Source: Taeniopygia guttata (Eukaryota; Chordata; Aves; Passeriformes; Estrildidae). From it: a stretch of 64,000 nucleotides of DNA. Position numbers and translations under genes: made by a program. The DNA is taken from contig NC_133050.1 of NCBI RefSeq assembly GCF_048771995.1, positions 7,674,501 to 7,738,500 of the forward strand, in the 5' to 3' direction. The first letter of the stretch is position 1, and every line of letters starts with the position of its first letter. The notes beneath the pieces were generated by a model that ran no database searches, had not been told where the DNA came from, and worked only from the letters and a program-made list of their open reading frames with translations. Below are positions 12,101-21,114 of the stretch, one piece after another.

Positions 12101-12246
12101 AATTCCCAATTCCCGTTTTCCAGCTGCTGACGCTGGCGCTGGGGGTGCTGGTGCTGCTCCTGTCCCTGCTCTGCACCTTCCTCATCAATTCCAAGGCCGA
12201 GCTGCTCTTCGGCCTCCCGGCCCCGCCCGGCCCCTCCGGATACTGA
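190..12246 (+). CDS. NCSTN: Nicastrin, gamma-secretase subunit, 17 coding exons
   Basis: Nicastrin is the large glycosylated subunit of gamma-secretase, which cuts Notch, APP and other type I proteins within the membrane. Coding exons: 190-322, 604-708, 1694-1817, 2061-2179, 2820-2965, 3635-3788, 4466-4575, 5035-5187, 5882-5986, 6268-6345, 6914-7086, 8533-8635, 9203-9301, 9842-9929, 10390-10541, 11046-11258, 12124-12246. Phases agree throughout and total 725 residues plus stop (human 709). Matches to human include [29 protein letters not shown], the DYIGS motif (about residues 352-356), [22 protein letters not shown] and TWTESRWKD. One C-terminal membrane span (about 686-708) precedes a short tail ending PSGY. 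The ATG at 190 is chosen because its frame reaches a hydrophobic signal region and the correct donor phase. Exon 1 carries short internal duplications (NSLGMLR twice, GT-A/G-RDS twice). Many introns contain copied pieces of the adjoining exons. Confidence 0.96.
771..835 (+). repeat. Duplicate of the NCSTN exon 2 3' end with donor
   Basis: The stretch from CACCAGATCGGCTGCCAG through the GTGAGATCCATGGGAATTCC donor flank of exon 2 (691-725) recurs here in intron 2. It carries an intact GT donor but no acceptor of its own. Confidence 0.85.
1434..1690 (+). repeat. 65-bp minisatellite, 4 copies, ending at the exon 3 acceptor
   Basis: Copies begin near 1434, 1499, 1564 and 1629, an exact 65-bp spacing. 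The unit contains TATTCCATGGGAACCCAGGG and GGGGCTGCTCCCGTTTCC. The last copy runs into the real acceptor at 1691-1693. Looser related repeats (TTTTCCATGGATTTTT) fill 990-1430. Confidence 0.85.
2497..2690 (+). repeat. Two duplicates of the NCSTN exon 5 5' end with acceptor
   Basis: CAGGGCTGTACTCAGAC followed by a ...GGGC-GCAGTTCTG stretch occurs at about 2497 and 2637. Both mirror the true exon 5 start at 2820. They have an acceptor and about 45 exon-like bases ([22 protein letters not shown]), then fade into pyrimidine-rich intron with no donor. Confidence 0.85.
3010..3470 (+). repeat. AATCCATTGAAATCCATG-type minisatellite in NCSTN intron 5
   Basis: A tandem array of about 20-bp units related to AAATCCATGAAAATCCATTG, with older diverged units on the left. 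It contains no recognisable coding sequence. Confidence 0.85.
3805..3945 (+). repeat. Duplicates of the NCSTN exon 6 3' end with donor
   Basis: The end of exon 6 (AGCATCAACCCAG|GTCAG, 3775-3793) plus GTCAGTGCTGCAC recurs at about 3823-3850. A longer copy, including CTGCAGAGCGCCTTCAGC, lies at about 3878-3920. Each copy keeps the GTCAG donor. Confidence 0.85.
3960..4290 (+). repeat. GGGAAAATCCTGGGAAAACC minisatellite, NCSTN intron 6
   Basis: A degenerate array of roughly 20-25-bp purine-rich units (CTGGGAAAATCCTGGGAGGA). A sister array of the same family fills intron 7 (4580-4880), on the other side of exon 7. Confidence 0.8.
5280..5870 (+). repeat. Polypyrimidine tract (CCTTTTTCC repeats), NCSTN intron 8
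   Basis: About 590 bp of almost pure C and T on this strand, built from CCCTTTTCCCTTTTTCC-type units, running into the exon 9 acceptor at 5880-5881. Long open frames on both strands here are low-complexity artefacts. Confidence 0.9.
6600..6913 (+). repeat. Array of six extra NCSTN exon 11 acceptor copies
   Basis: The junction GCTGTTTTCCAG|GTGCAGTCCCTG of exon 11 (true start 6914) is repeated upstream near 6612, 6677, 6739, 6784, 6829 and 6873, with spacers of CATTCCCTGACATTCC. Each copy has a pyrimidine tract, an AG and about 18 exon-like bases. Confidence 0.88.
7087..7365 (+). repeat. Three duplicates of the NCSTN exon 11 3' end
   Basis: Near 7127-7170, 7222-7265 and 7315-7355 are increasingly diverged copies of GCTGCTGGCCGACCAC ... 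TTCCGCAACAGGTACGG. The first two keep the GTAC donor; the third has GCAT instead. Confidence 0.85.
8200..8440 (+). repeat. About 60-bp minisatellite, NCSTN intron 11
   Basis: Four loose units contain CTCTGGAATTCC and TTAATCCCAGAAAATCCC. The rest of intron 11 (7500-8200) is unique-looking or only weakly repetitive, with no coding signal. Confidence 0.7.
8640..8990 (+). repeat. GGGATTCCTGGGATTTGGGAT minisatellite, NCSTN intron 12
   Basis: Degenerate short units (GGGATTTGGGATCTGGGAC, GGATTCCTGGGATTCAGG) fill most of intron 12. Confidence 0.8.
9400..9700 (+). repeat. GGAATCCCTGGAATCAGGATCCC repeats, NCSTN intron 13
   Basis: Loose units of about 30-35 bp (TTTTCCTGAAATCCCTGGAA) make up most of intron 13. 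Confidence 0.75.
10085..10388 (+). repeat. CCCAATCCCGTTTTTCCCGTT minisatellite, NCSTN intron 14
   Basis: Roughly 20-bp units of C/T-rich sequence run up to the exon 15 acceptor. Confidence 0.85.
10542..10790 (+). repeat. Three duplicates of the NCSTN exon 15 3' end with donor
   Basis: The exon 15 end (CCCGGGAAAACCCCGGGAAC ... CTGCCCGAG|GTGAGC) recurs at about 10590-10625, 10648-10684 and 10735-10768, separated by GGGATTGGGATCGGGAT spacers. Two copies keep GTGAGC; one has GTAAAC. Confidence 0.88.
10893..11030 (+). repeat. Duplicate of the NCSTN exon 16 5' end with acceptor
   Basis: TTTCCCAG|CTGTACGAGTACTGG and about 95 further exon-like bases occur at 10900, a diverged copy of the true exon 16 at 11046. 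The frame reads [20 protein letters not shown], but no donor follows before the second copy begins. Confidence 0.88.
11262..11930 (+). repeat. GGGACACAGGGATGGGACAG minisatellite, NCSTN intron 16
   Basis: About 670 bp of purine-rich units (ACAGGGACAGCCAGGGGACA, ACACAGGGATGGGACAG). The array is open in several frames on both strands, which accounts for very long spurious reading frames. It is rich in GGG runs on this strand. Confidence 0.92.
12018..12075 (+). repeat. Duplicate of the NCSTN exon 17 5' end with acceptor
   Basis: TTTTTCCAG|CTGCCGACGCTGGCGCTG continues as CTCCTGTCCCTGCTCTGCACC and then breaks off. It is a partial copy of the terminal exon at 12124, which encodes the membrane span. 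Confidence 0.85.
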
Positions 12247-12638
12247 AAATCTGAGAAAACCTCCGGGAGAACCTCGGGAAACCCGGAATTCCGGGGAGCA
12301 TCCGTGCCCTGCGGGGAAATTCCCGGAATTCCAGGGGGGATCCATGCCCTGGGTGGGAAATTCCCATAATTTCGGGTTGGTTTAATGCCCTGAGTGAAAA
12401 ATTCCCGGAATTCCAGGTTGCCTGAGTGGCAAATTCCCAAAATTTTCTCGGAATTCCTGGTTGGACCCATCCTATTTTCCAGGGTGGAGCTTTCCCTAAA
12501 ATCCAGATAAAGGAAGGATAAAGGGTTTTGTGGTTTGTTTTTTTTTTTTTTTTTTTGGAATTGTGAAGAATTCCAGAGGGTCTGGGAATGTCCTGATAGG
12601 AAAAGTCCCTTTTTTCTTTGAGATTTGTAAATATTATA

Positions 12639-12644
12639 AATAAA
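12639..12644 (+). terminator. NCSTN polyadenylation signal
   Basis: An AATAAA lies about 395 bp past the stop codon in an A/T-rich patch that follows the otherwise GC-rich 3' UTR. It is the first canonical signal downstream of the gene. Confidence 0.7.
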
Positions 12645-13664
12645 TCCATGGGATTCCCAAATAACCTTTTTTATTTCCAGGTTTTTTTCCCTCGTTGGAG
12701 CCACAAAAAAAAAAAAAAAAAAGGGGGGGGGAAACGCTGGGAATTGGGGAAATCTGGGATTTGGGGAAATTTGGGATTTGGGGTTGGGATTGGGTGGATA
12801 AAAGGCACGGGATTTGGATCCCAAATAATTCATGGAAAAGCTTTGGGAAAACGGATGGGAAGGACACAAAGGGCTGGAGAGGAGCCGGAATTTGGGATAA
12901 TGAACTGGGAATTTGGGATAATGAACCGGGAATTCGGGGTAATGAGCCGGAAATTTGGAATCACGGGCCTGGAACCACGACTGGGAATGAGTCGTGGGAC
13001 CAGGAATGAGCAAAATCCCAGGAATTCCCGGGACAGGGAATGAGCGAAATCCCAGCAGAACCTTCCCGTGGGATTTTTGGGATCTTTGGGGTCCGAGCGC
13101 ATCCCTGGATGGAATCCCCCATTCCCGGCAATTCCAGAGGAGGAAAAGCTGAGCCGAAGGGAATTTCGGGACTTTCCCGGGAAAGGGATCCCAGCTCTGG
13201 GATCGGGGCCCCGTTTCGGGGTCAGCGCGGAGCCCCGGATCCCGTTCCGGAGCCCCCGGGATGGGAAAGGCGCCCGGAATTCCCGGCGGGAAGCGCTGGC
13301 GGGCGGGCGGGGGAGGCTCCGCTGCTCCCGCCTCATTCCCGGCTGGAATCGCGCCCGGAGCCGCGGCCTCAGCTGCGGCCGCGCCGGGAACGAGCCCAAA
13401 ACATCCCCCCGGGGCGGCGGGGAGGGGACTGGGGGTGGGAATGTGGGATCCGGGTGATGGATGTGGATTTGGGATTGGGGATGGGAGTGTGGGATCCGGG
13501 TGATGGATGCGGATTTGGGATGGGGAGGGGCTGGGAGCGATCCCAAAAATCCCTTGGGGGTGGCGGGGAGGGAATTCGGGAGTGTGGGATGGGGATGAGG
13601 CTGTGGGATTTGGGATTTGGGATGCGGCTGCGCCGGGAGCCGCTCCAGGCTCTGTCCCCTCGCA

Positions 13665-14285
13665 TTCCCCGTCTCCGGTCCCTGTCCCGTCCTGTCCCCG
13701 TTTCCCGTCCCCGTTCCCGTCCCGTTCCTGTCCCCGTTTCCCGTTCCTCTCCCGTTCCTGTCCCCATTTCCCGTCCCTGTCCCGTCCCTGTCCCGGTCTC
13801 CTGTCCCCATTTCCCGTTCCTGTCCCGTCCCTGTCCCGTTCCTGTCCCCGTCTCCATCTCCCGTCCCTGTCCCTGTCCCCGTTTCCCGTTCCTGTCCCCG
13901 TTTCCCGTTCCTGTCCCGTTCCTGTCCCGTTTCCCGCCCCTCCTGCCCGGGCTCGGTGCCCGCCGCTCTCGCAGCTGCTCCGGAGCGGCCCCGGAGCCGC
14001 GGGCGGCGACACGCGGGGCTCAGCTGGTGACAGCGGCGGGGACAGGGCCAGCGGGGCCGGGCAGCGAGCGGGTCGGAACCGGGGCAGAACGGGGACAGAA
14101 CCGGGACAGAACCGCCAGCGGGGCCGGGCAGAGAGCGGGTCAGAACCGGGGCAGAACCGGGGCAGAACCGGGACAGAACCGGGACAGAACCGGGACAGAA
14201 CCGCCAGCGGCGCGAGCCAGCGAGCGGGTCAGAACCGGGACAGAACCGGGACAGAGCGGGGACAGGGACAGGACAGGGGACCCCA
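13665..14285 (+). repeat. CCTGTCCCCGTTTCCCGTTC and GGACAGAACCGGGGCAGAAC arrays
   Basis: Two neighbouring arrays: C/T-rich units at 13665-13935 and purine-rich units at 14030-14285, joined by unique GC-rich sequence. Confidence 0.88.
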
Positions 14286-14904
14286 AAGTCCAGGGACGCG
14301 CGGGAGGATCCCGAAGGGATCTCGGGAGCTCCGGGAGGATCCCAAATGCGGGATGGGAGCGCCGGGATCCCCCGGGAACTGCAGCGGATTTCCCGAGGAT
14401 TTCCCGAGGATTTCCCGAGGATTTCCCGGAGCTGAACCGGGACAACCCCAGGAGGGCGAGGGCAGAGCCGGCCCCAGCGGCCGCTGTGTCCCGGCTGCAC
14501 TCGGGAGCGCGTTCCCGGCTGTTCCCGGGATATTCCTGGGTTTCTCCCAGCCTATTCCTGAGTTTCTTCCCTTTCACTTTTCCCGCTCCACCGCAGGTGA
14601 ATTTCCCGGGCGGGATTTGTGGGATGGAGGCTCTGGGTGGCCCCAAAGGGACCCGCAGCGTCCTCAGGGATCACCCGAGGGCTCCGGAGCCTCGGCATCC
14701 ACCGGGAATTCTGCTCCGGGCTCCCTTTTCCCATTTTTCAGGACCGGGAATTCCGCTCCGGGCTCCTTTTCCCGATTTCGGGATCGGGAATGCCGCTCCA
14801 GGCTCTTTTCCCCCTTTTCCCGGGCGGAATTCCCGCTGGAAAGGAGCACCGGGAGCAGCTGTCGCCTTTTCCCGGCCCGCATCCAGCGCGCCCCTCCCGG
14901 GGGC

Positions 14905-15255
14905 TCCCGCGCAGCCAATGGAATCCCGAATTCCCGCTTTTCCATATTTATGAGGGAAAAGGGAGGGGGAGCGGGAGAGGCCAATGAGGCTCCCGGGGTC
15001 GGGCCCAGGGTGGATAAATTGGGAATTTTTGGGGGGAGCGGCGAATTTCCTCCTTGGAGGCTCCGAAGCGGCGCTGCCGCCCCGGGAATTCCGGGATTCA
15101 TCCCGGATTCCCATCCCGGATCCGTCGCGGGACCTCGGGAGAATCCAGGGAAAGTTTTTCCCTTCCTCCATGGATGGATGAGCGGAGCGGATTCCAAATC
15201 CTGGGAATAGCTGGAGGAGAAAGGCCGGAGCCTGGGAATGGTGCGGGGCTCGGGG
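14905..15255 (+). promoter_or_regulatory. Candidate NHLH1 promoter and 5' non-coding exon
   Basis: GCAGCCAATGG (14909) and AGGCCAATGAG (14979) are two CCAAT boxes in the same orientation. Between them and just after lie CATATTTATGAGG and GGATAAATTGGG. A GC-rich stretch follows with a possible donor (CTCGG|GGTAAGGC, about 15254). Mammalian NHLH1 has an upstream non-coding exon, so a promoter 3 kb upstream is reasonable, but nothing here proves transcription. Confidence 0.3.
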
Positions 15256-16379
15256 TAAGGCGGCTTTTCCAGGGATCGGGAATGGCTCAAAAACCGGGAT
15301 GCGGGCGGGAATTCGGCCCCAGATTCCCGGGAAATGCCTCGATCCCAGTGCCACGTTTGGCTCCCAAATCCCTTTGGAAAAAAGGTTTTTCCTGGGAGGG
15401 TTGGGGAGCCGGGAAAAGGAAAAGAACCCGCCTGGAATCGGGGTCCTGGACGCGTTTGGTTTCCAAGGAAAATTGTCGGGAATTTCGTCACGCCACGGGT
15501 CGGGAATGGGAGGAAAAGGGCGAGGGGGGAGGTGGGAAGAATTCCCGGGGTTTTGCTGGGAGAAGTGGAGAATGACCAGGAATTCTTGGAGCGGCTGGGT
15601 TTGGGAATTGGGAGGTTTTCCCAAAAAAACAAAAGGAAGGGAAAAGAGGCGCTGGGAGCAGGAATTCCACGCCAAGGAAAAGCCCCGGGATAACCCAGGC
15701 CGGGAGTTTGTTTGGATCCGGGAATGAAACTTGAGTTTTCCCAAAAAAAAGTCTCCTGCTTCCCGCCCAGGTGTGGGATCCACCCCAAATTCCCGGGAAT
15801 CCCAGATGCAGAGGGCAGCTCGAGGGGCTGGATTCCCAAATTCCCAAATTCCCTTCTCGGGCTGAAACCGAGCCCAGAACAAATCCCGAACATCCAAATT
15901 CCCGGGAACTTCTTCGGGAGAGTCAGTGGGGAAAATCCCACCCCTCTCCCAGGGATTTTGGGAGCTCTTCCCGATTTTTTTTTTTTTCTTTTTTGAGGGG
16001 GTAAATTCCCACCATTCCAGCCTTTTAAAAAATCGGGATTGGGATCCCGGTGGGATTTGGGATCCATTCCCAGCCGCTTTTCCCATTCCAAAGTTTCTCC
16101 TGTTTTCCCCGTGGCATTCCCGGATTTCCAGGCGCGACAGCCGGGGATGGGGATGAGGATGAGGAGGAGAATGAGGAGGAGGAAGGAAAGGAGAGGAGCA
16201 TTCCCAGCTGATTCCCAGCTCATTCCCTGCTCATTCCCAGCTCATTCCCTGCTCATTCCCAACCCATTCCCGGCTCATTCCCAGCCGCTTTTCCCATTCC
16301 AAAGTTTCTCCCTCTTTCCCTGGACGCGCCGCATTTCCAGGGAAGGCAGCGGGGATGAAGATGAGGAGGAGGAGGAGGA

Positions 16380-16466
16380 GGATGGGAATGAGGATGAGGA
16401 TGAGGATGAGGATGAGGATGAGGATGAGGATGAGGATGAGGATGAGGATGAGGATGAGGATGAGGA
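16380..16466 (+). repeat. (GATGAG)n hexanucleotide microsatellite
   Basis: About 14 near-perfect GATGAG units, with related GAGGAGGAG before them. The open frame through it would encode DEDEDE, but it has no gene context. Confidence 0.95.
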
Positions 16467-16556
16467 GCGGGGGGCGGGGCGCGCTCCCGGCGCTCGGGAA
16501 TTCCCGGCGGATTCCCGGGAGCAGCTGCGGCCGCTCCATCTGCCGGGAGCGGAGCC

Positions 16557-16985
16557 AGCGGGGACAGACGGACAGACGGACGGGGGACAGGGAGGGGACA
16601 GGGAGGGGACAGACGGACAGGGGGACAGGGAGGGGACAGAGGGACAGGGGGACAGGGAGGGGACAGGGGGACAGGGACAAGAGGGGACAGAGAGGTGGGA
16701 CAGCCAGAGGGGACAGAGGGACGGGGACAGAGGGGACAGAGGCACAAGAGGGGGGGACAGAGGGGACAGCCAGCAGGGCCAGAGGGGCCAGAGGGGACAG
16801 CCAGAAGGGACAGAGGGGACAGCCGCGGGGACAGAGGGGACAGGCAGAAGGGACAGAGGGGACAGCCGCGGGGACAGGGGGGACAGCCAGCAGGGACAGA
16901 GGGGACAGGCAGCAGGGACAGAGGGGACAGAGGGGACAGGCAGCCGGGCCCGCCGCGGGGACAGCCGCGGGGACAGACGGGGCTC
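16557..16985 (+). repeat. GGGGACAGAGGGGACAGCCAG minisatellite
   Basis: A purine-rich array of roughly 10-20-bp units with dense GGGG runs. It is related in composition to the NCSTN intron 16 array. Confidence 0.9.
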
Positions 16986-17194
16986 ATTTGCGACACAAAG
17001 CCCGCCCCGCCCCCGCCGCGCATCCGCCACCTGCCACCTCCGGAGAGCCCCGGCGGCCCCAAATCCCCCCGCGCCCCAAATTTCCCCGTCCTCCCGAGCT
17101 CCCCGGCGGGTCCTGCTCCAGCCGGGAGCCGGAATTCCCTGAGCTCGTTTCCCAAAATCACCCGGATCTGACAGGGAAAAGCTGTGGGAAATCC

Positions 17195-17303
17195 TCGGTT
17201 TCCTTTTTAATTATTTTTATTTTTATTTTCTCTTACTTTGTTTTACTTTATTTTAATTTTTACTTTACTTATATTATTTTAAATATTTATTTTATTTTAT
17301 TTC

Positions 17304-17334
<31 letters not shown>

Positions 17335-17450
17335 TTATTTTTTATTATATTTTATTATATTTTATATTTTATATTTTATTTTATATTTTATTTTATTTTT
17401 TTTAATTTTATTTTATTTTATAGTATAATTTTTATTATTTTCCTTGATGT
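17195..17450. repeat. A/T-rich TTTTATTTTA low-complexity block
   Basis: About 250 bp of TTTTATTTTATATTTTATTT-type sequence interrupts GC-rich DNA abruptly on both sides. Confidence 0.92.
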
Positions 17451-17779
17451 CTCTGCCGGCTCCTTTCCCACCCGGAGCTGAAATTCCTGATCCTTCTTTT
17501 CCAGACCCGGCAGGATCTGACCTCTGAGGGCTCCGGAGCCACGTCCTGACCCCGAGAGCCCCAAAACCACGGGAAAATCTCGATCTGGTTTTTATGCCTC
17601 CAGCTGCGCTCCCGGCTCCGTCCCCTGGGGAAGTTTTCTCCGGGAACGCAGAATTCCCAAGGAAAATGCCCCAATTCCCGGCTGGAATGTGATGAGCAGG
17701 AGGAGGAGGAGGATCCCCACGGGCCTTGCTGCGAGCTGGGCAGGGGCGCCCCAAATCCGGGGACTTCTCCTGCTGAGGT

Positions 17780-18262
17780 GACCCCAAAACACCGGGACCA
17801 GCCTGGGGGTGACCCCAAAACACCGGGACCAGCCTGGGGGTGACCCCAAAACACCGGGACCGGCCTGGGAGTGACCCCAAAACACCGGGACCAGCCTGGG
17901 GGTGACCCCAGAACACTTGGAGGTGTCCCCAAATCCACGGGATCAGTTTGGAATCGTTCCCAAACTCCCCAGATCAGTTCAGAGCTGTCCCCAAACCTCA
18001 GATCATTTCCGAGCTGTCCCCGGGGTCCCTTTGGCTCTGTCCCCAAACGCCGGGGTCCCTTTGGCTCTGTCCCCAAACCCCAGATCAATTCCGAGCCGTC
18101 TCTGGGGTCCCTTTGGCTCTGTCCCCAAACCCCAGGACCAGTTCTGAGCTGTCCCCAAGCCCCGGGGTCCCTTTGGCTCTGTCCCCAAACCGCAGGACCA
18201 GTTCCGAGCTGTCCCCAAACCCCAGATCAGTTCTGAGCTGTCCCTGGGGTCCCTTTGTCTCT
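17780..18262 (+). repeat. Two minisatellites upstream of NHLH1
   Basis: A 32-bp unit (GACCCCAAAACACCGGGACC) repeats about five times at 17780-17925. Longer, looser units containing GTCCCTTTGGCTCTGTCCCC and GATCAGTTCCGAGCTGTCCC follow up to the NHLH1 coding exon. Confidence 0.88.
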
Positions 18263-18311
18263 GTCCCCAGACCCCGGGGTCCCTCTGGCTCCATCCCCTC
18301 TGCCCGTGCCG

Positions 18312-18707
18312 ATGATGCTGAACTCGGAGCCGGCCGTCCCGGCGGTGCCCCCGGTGCGCCCCGAGCCCCAGCCCGCAGCGGGGCCGGGCACCGGGGCAGC
18401 GGGGCCGGGCACCGGGGCAGCGGGGCCGGGCTCGGGGGCAGCGGGGCCGGGCTCGGGGGCCGTGGGCCCGGCCGGGAAGGAGCCCCTGAGCCGGGAGGAG
18501 CGGCGGCGGCGGCGGCGCGCCACGGCCAAGTACCGCACGGCGCACGCCACGCGGGAGCGCATCCGCGTGGAGGCCTTCAACGTGGCCTTCGCGGAGCTGC
18601 GGCGCCTGCTGCCCACGCTGCCCCCCGACAAGAAACTCTCCAAGATCGAGATCCTGCGCCTGGCCATCTGCTACATCTCCTACCTGAACCACGTCCTGGA
18701 CGTGTGA
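18312..18707 (+). CDS. NHLH1: NHLH1 (HEN1/NSCL1) bHLH transcription factor
   Basis: A neuronal basic helix-loop-helix factor that binds E-boxes as a dimer. The single coding exon gives 131 residues (human 133). The N-terminus MMLNSEP matches the family. Residues about 20-60 are a low-complexity Ala/Gly/Pro linker built from repeats of an 18-bp GGGGCCGGGCACCGGGGC-type unit. The bHLH, from [20 protein letters not shown] through ERIRVEAFN and [20 protein letters not shown] to SYLNHVLDV, is essentially identical to mammals and ends the protein. The start is the first of two tandem ATGs. A likely acceptor (TGTCCCCAG, about 18269) suggests an upstream non-coding exon. Confidence 0.96.
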   Translation: MMLNSEPAVPAVPPVRPEPQPAAGPGTGAAGPGTGAAGPGSGAAGPGSGAVGPAGKEPLSREERRRRRRATAKYRTAHATRERIRVEAFNVAFAELRRLLPTLPPDKKLSKIEILRLAICYISYLNHVLDV

Positions 18708-19095
18708 CGTGTCCATCTTTCCATCCCTGTGTCCATCCCTGTGTCCATCTGTCCATCCCCGTGTCTGTCCAGCCATCTGCTACATCTCCTACCTGAACCA
18801 CGTCCTGGATGTGTGAGGGTCCGTCTGTCCATCCCTGTGTCCGTCCTGTGTCCATCTGTCCATCCCTGTGTCCATCCGGCCATCTGCTACATCTCCTACC
18901 TGAACCACGTGCTGGACGTGTGAGGGTCTGTCTGTCCATCCCTGTGTCCATCCCTGTGTCCATCTGTCCATCCTGTGTCCATCCCCGTGTCCATCCCTGT
19001 GTCCATCCCTGTGTCCATCTGTCCATCCCTGTGTCCATCCTGTGTCCCTGTGTCCATCTGTCCATCCTGTGTCCATCCCTGTGTCCATGTGACCC
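18708..19095 (+). repeat. Tandem copies of the NHLH1 3' coding end inside a minisatellite
   Basis: GCCATCTGCTACATCTCCTA through the stop codon (residues [14 protein letters not shown]) recurs at 18773-18818 and 18880-18923, each with its own TGTGA. Copies of GTCCATCCCTGTGTCCATCT separate them and continue to about 19095. The copies lie in the 3' UTR and cannot be translated from the normal frame. Confidence 0.92.
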
Positions 19096-19129
19096 CCTGC
19101 CCCCCTGGCCCTGCTCCCAGGGCTTTGGA

Positions 19130-19490
19130 GCAGCAATTCCAGAGGGACAGAAGAGCCAATCCGGGCGGGCTGGGACGGCAAATCCCAGAGGAATGGAGCA
19201 GCAAATCCCAAAACGTTGGAGCAGCAAATCCCAAAATGAGAGCGGAGCCGCAATTCCCAGGGCTTTGAGTGGCAATTCCTGAGGAACTGGAGCAGCAATT
19301 CCTGAGGAACTGGAGCAGCAATTCCCAGAGGAACGGAGCCAAAATTCCCAGAGGGATGGAGCCAAAATTCCCAGAGGAACGGAGCTGCCAATCCCAGAGA
19401 GTTGGGACAGCAAATCCCAAAAGGTTGGAGCTGCAATTCCCAGAGGAGCTGGGACCAGAATTCCCAGAGAACTGGAGCGGGAATTCCCGG
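19130..19490 (+). repeat. GAGGAACTGGAGCAGCAATTCC repeats, NHLH1 3' flank
   Basis: About 30-bp units (CAGAGGAACGGAGCCAAAATTCC) repeat some 11 times in the 3' UTR or flank of NHLH1. Confidence 0.8.
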
Positions 19491-19547
19491 GGCCGGCTCC
19501 TCCTTTTCCCCCAGACCCTTCCCTCCCCTCCCCCCCCGTCTCTGTGC

Positions 19548-19662
19548 CATGAGGATATTTATGGAATTAATTTATTTATTGAGAATTATGATTATTTATT
19601 ATTTATTATTATCATTAATTATTATTATCACTATTTATTATGATTACTATGATGAACTTATC
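19548..19662 (+). promoter_or_regulatory. AU-rich element-like block, NHLH1 3' UTR
   Basis: A/T-rich sequence with several ATTTATT units (ATTTATTATTTATTATTATC) sits about 850 bp past the stop in otherwise GC-rich DNA. In a transcript this would resemble a class II AU-rich instability element. No canonical AATAAA was found nearby on this strand, so the transcript end is uncertain. Confidence 0.4.
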
Positions 19663-19669
19663 CACTGTG

Positions 19670-21110
19670 TCCTTGTGCAATTTTGGGGGGGAAAGGAAAA
19701 GGTCTGTCCCCGTTCCCAACCCCTTTAGGGTCACTTTCCCCATTCCCAAACCGCTTTAGGGTCACTTTCCCCATTCCCAAACCCCCTTAGGGTGGCGTTC
19801 CCACCCCGGCAGACCCCAGACCCCTTTGGGGCCCGGCCCCATCTGGCCCCATTGTCCCTGACAATGGGAGCTCGGGGCTCATTGACATTCCAGCCCGGCA
19901 GATTGGGATTGGGAATTCCGGCCCCTCGGCCTGGGCCTCTCCAGGCCTGTCCCGCCACAATTCCCAGGTTTTTTTCCCTATTCTCCATTTTCCCCCATTC
20001 CCATTTTCCCCTGTTTCCAATTTTGACCCCTTCCCGATTTTCCCTATTCCCATTTTTCCCCCTTTTCCCATTATTTCCCCATTCCCATTTTCCCCCCATT
20101 CCCATTTTCCCTCTTTCCAGCCCTTCCCGTCCTCTCCCGCCTCTCCATCCCTCGGGAAAATCCCATTCCTTGGGGGAATCCACCTGGGACTGGGAGAAAA
20201 ATCCGGGAATTGCTCCAGGGGTGTCCCCAATGTCCCCCCAGGGATGTCCCCAATGTCCCCCCAGGGATGTCCCCAATGTCCCCAGGGGGGTGTCCCCAAT
20301 GTCCCCAGGGGGGTGTCCCCAATGTCCCCAGGGGTGTCCCCAATGTCCCCCCAGGAATGTCCCAAATTTCCCCAGGGGTGTCCCCAATGTCCCCAGGGGG
20401 GTGTCCCCAATGTCCCCCGGGTTTGTCCCCCCGTCCCCAATCACTGCCGGGGCAGCAGCGCCCCCTGCCGGGTCCCCCCAGCCCTGCCGCCCCCTCCCAG
20501 TTTGGGGACATCGCCCCCTGTCCCCCCCTGTCACCTCCCCCGCTGCGGGGACATCCCCCTGTCACCCTGGGAGCCCCAAACCCTTCAGGGCCGTGTCCCC
20601 AAACCCTTCAGGGCTCATTGTCCCCAAACCCTTCAGGGCTCATTGTCCCCCTCCCGCAGCCCTCGGAGGGGAGGGGCGGCCCCATAAAGGCCCGGGGGGG
20701 CAGCGCCCCTCCCCAGCTGCCGCAGCCCCATCTGCCGGGAGCGACCCCGACCCCATAAATCATCCCGGGAACAACCCCGGCCCCATAAATCATCCCCGGA
20801 GCGGGGCGGGAGAGTCCCGGGACAGCTGCGCGGGCGGCCCAGGGACCCCCGGCACAGACCCCACAGCAATGGGGTCACAGGGACCCCCGGCACGGACCCC
20901 ACAGCAATGGGGTCACAGGGACCCCCGGCACGGACCCCACAGCAATGGGGTCACAGGGACCCCCGGCACGGACCCCACAGCAATGGGGTCACCAGGGACC
21001 CCCGGCACGGACCCCACAGCAATGGGGTCACCCCCCAAAACCCCCAAATCCCCCAAAATCCCCCCGCCCCCGCCTCCCCCCGCCCCTTTCCCCTCCCGGC
21101 CCCTCCTCCC
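19670..21110. other. NHLH1-VANGL2 spacer with minisatellites
   Basis: No gene recognised. A TGTCCCCAATGTCCCCAGGG array lies at 20215-20425. A 38-bp unit (GGTCACAGGGACCCCCGGCA ... CAGCAATG) repeats about five times at 20850-21030. The rest is C-rich, weakly repetitive sequence. Confidence 0.75.
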
Positions 21111-21114
21111 CATT

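Larger units (their letters stand above)
12660..18268. other. NCSTN-NHLH1 intergenic region
   Basis: No exon with family resemblance or consistent splice sites was found here. Content: unique-looking GC-rich sequence (12.7-13.6 kb), minisatellites (listed separately), a patch with CCAAT boxes (14.9-15.25 kb), weakly structured sequence (15.3-16.0 kb) and an A/T-rich block (17.2-17.45 kb). Long reading frames exist on both strands but are low complexity. Confidence 0.7.

Noticed and set aside
10848-14012. A minus-strand open frame of over 1,000 codons across the end of NCSTN
   Set aside because: It runs through the NCSTN intron 16 minisatellite and exon 16 antisense; the peptide is repeats of CPxVPSLCP with no domain.
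13040-15210. Long plus-strand frames in the NCSTN-NHLH1 spacer
   Set aside because: Low-complexity Arg/Pro/Ser sequence from C/T and purine minisatellites, with no family resemblance.
16355-17142. Acidic DEDEDE protein
   Set aside because: Encoded by a GATGAG microsatellite followed by a GGGGACAG minisatellite; no exon structure around it.
20850-21030. Regular 38-bp repeats resembling a CRISPR array
   Set aside because: There are no unique spacers between units; it is a simple tandem minisatellite in a vertebrate genome.
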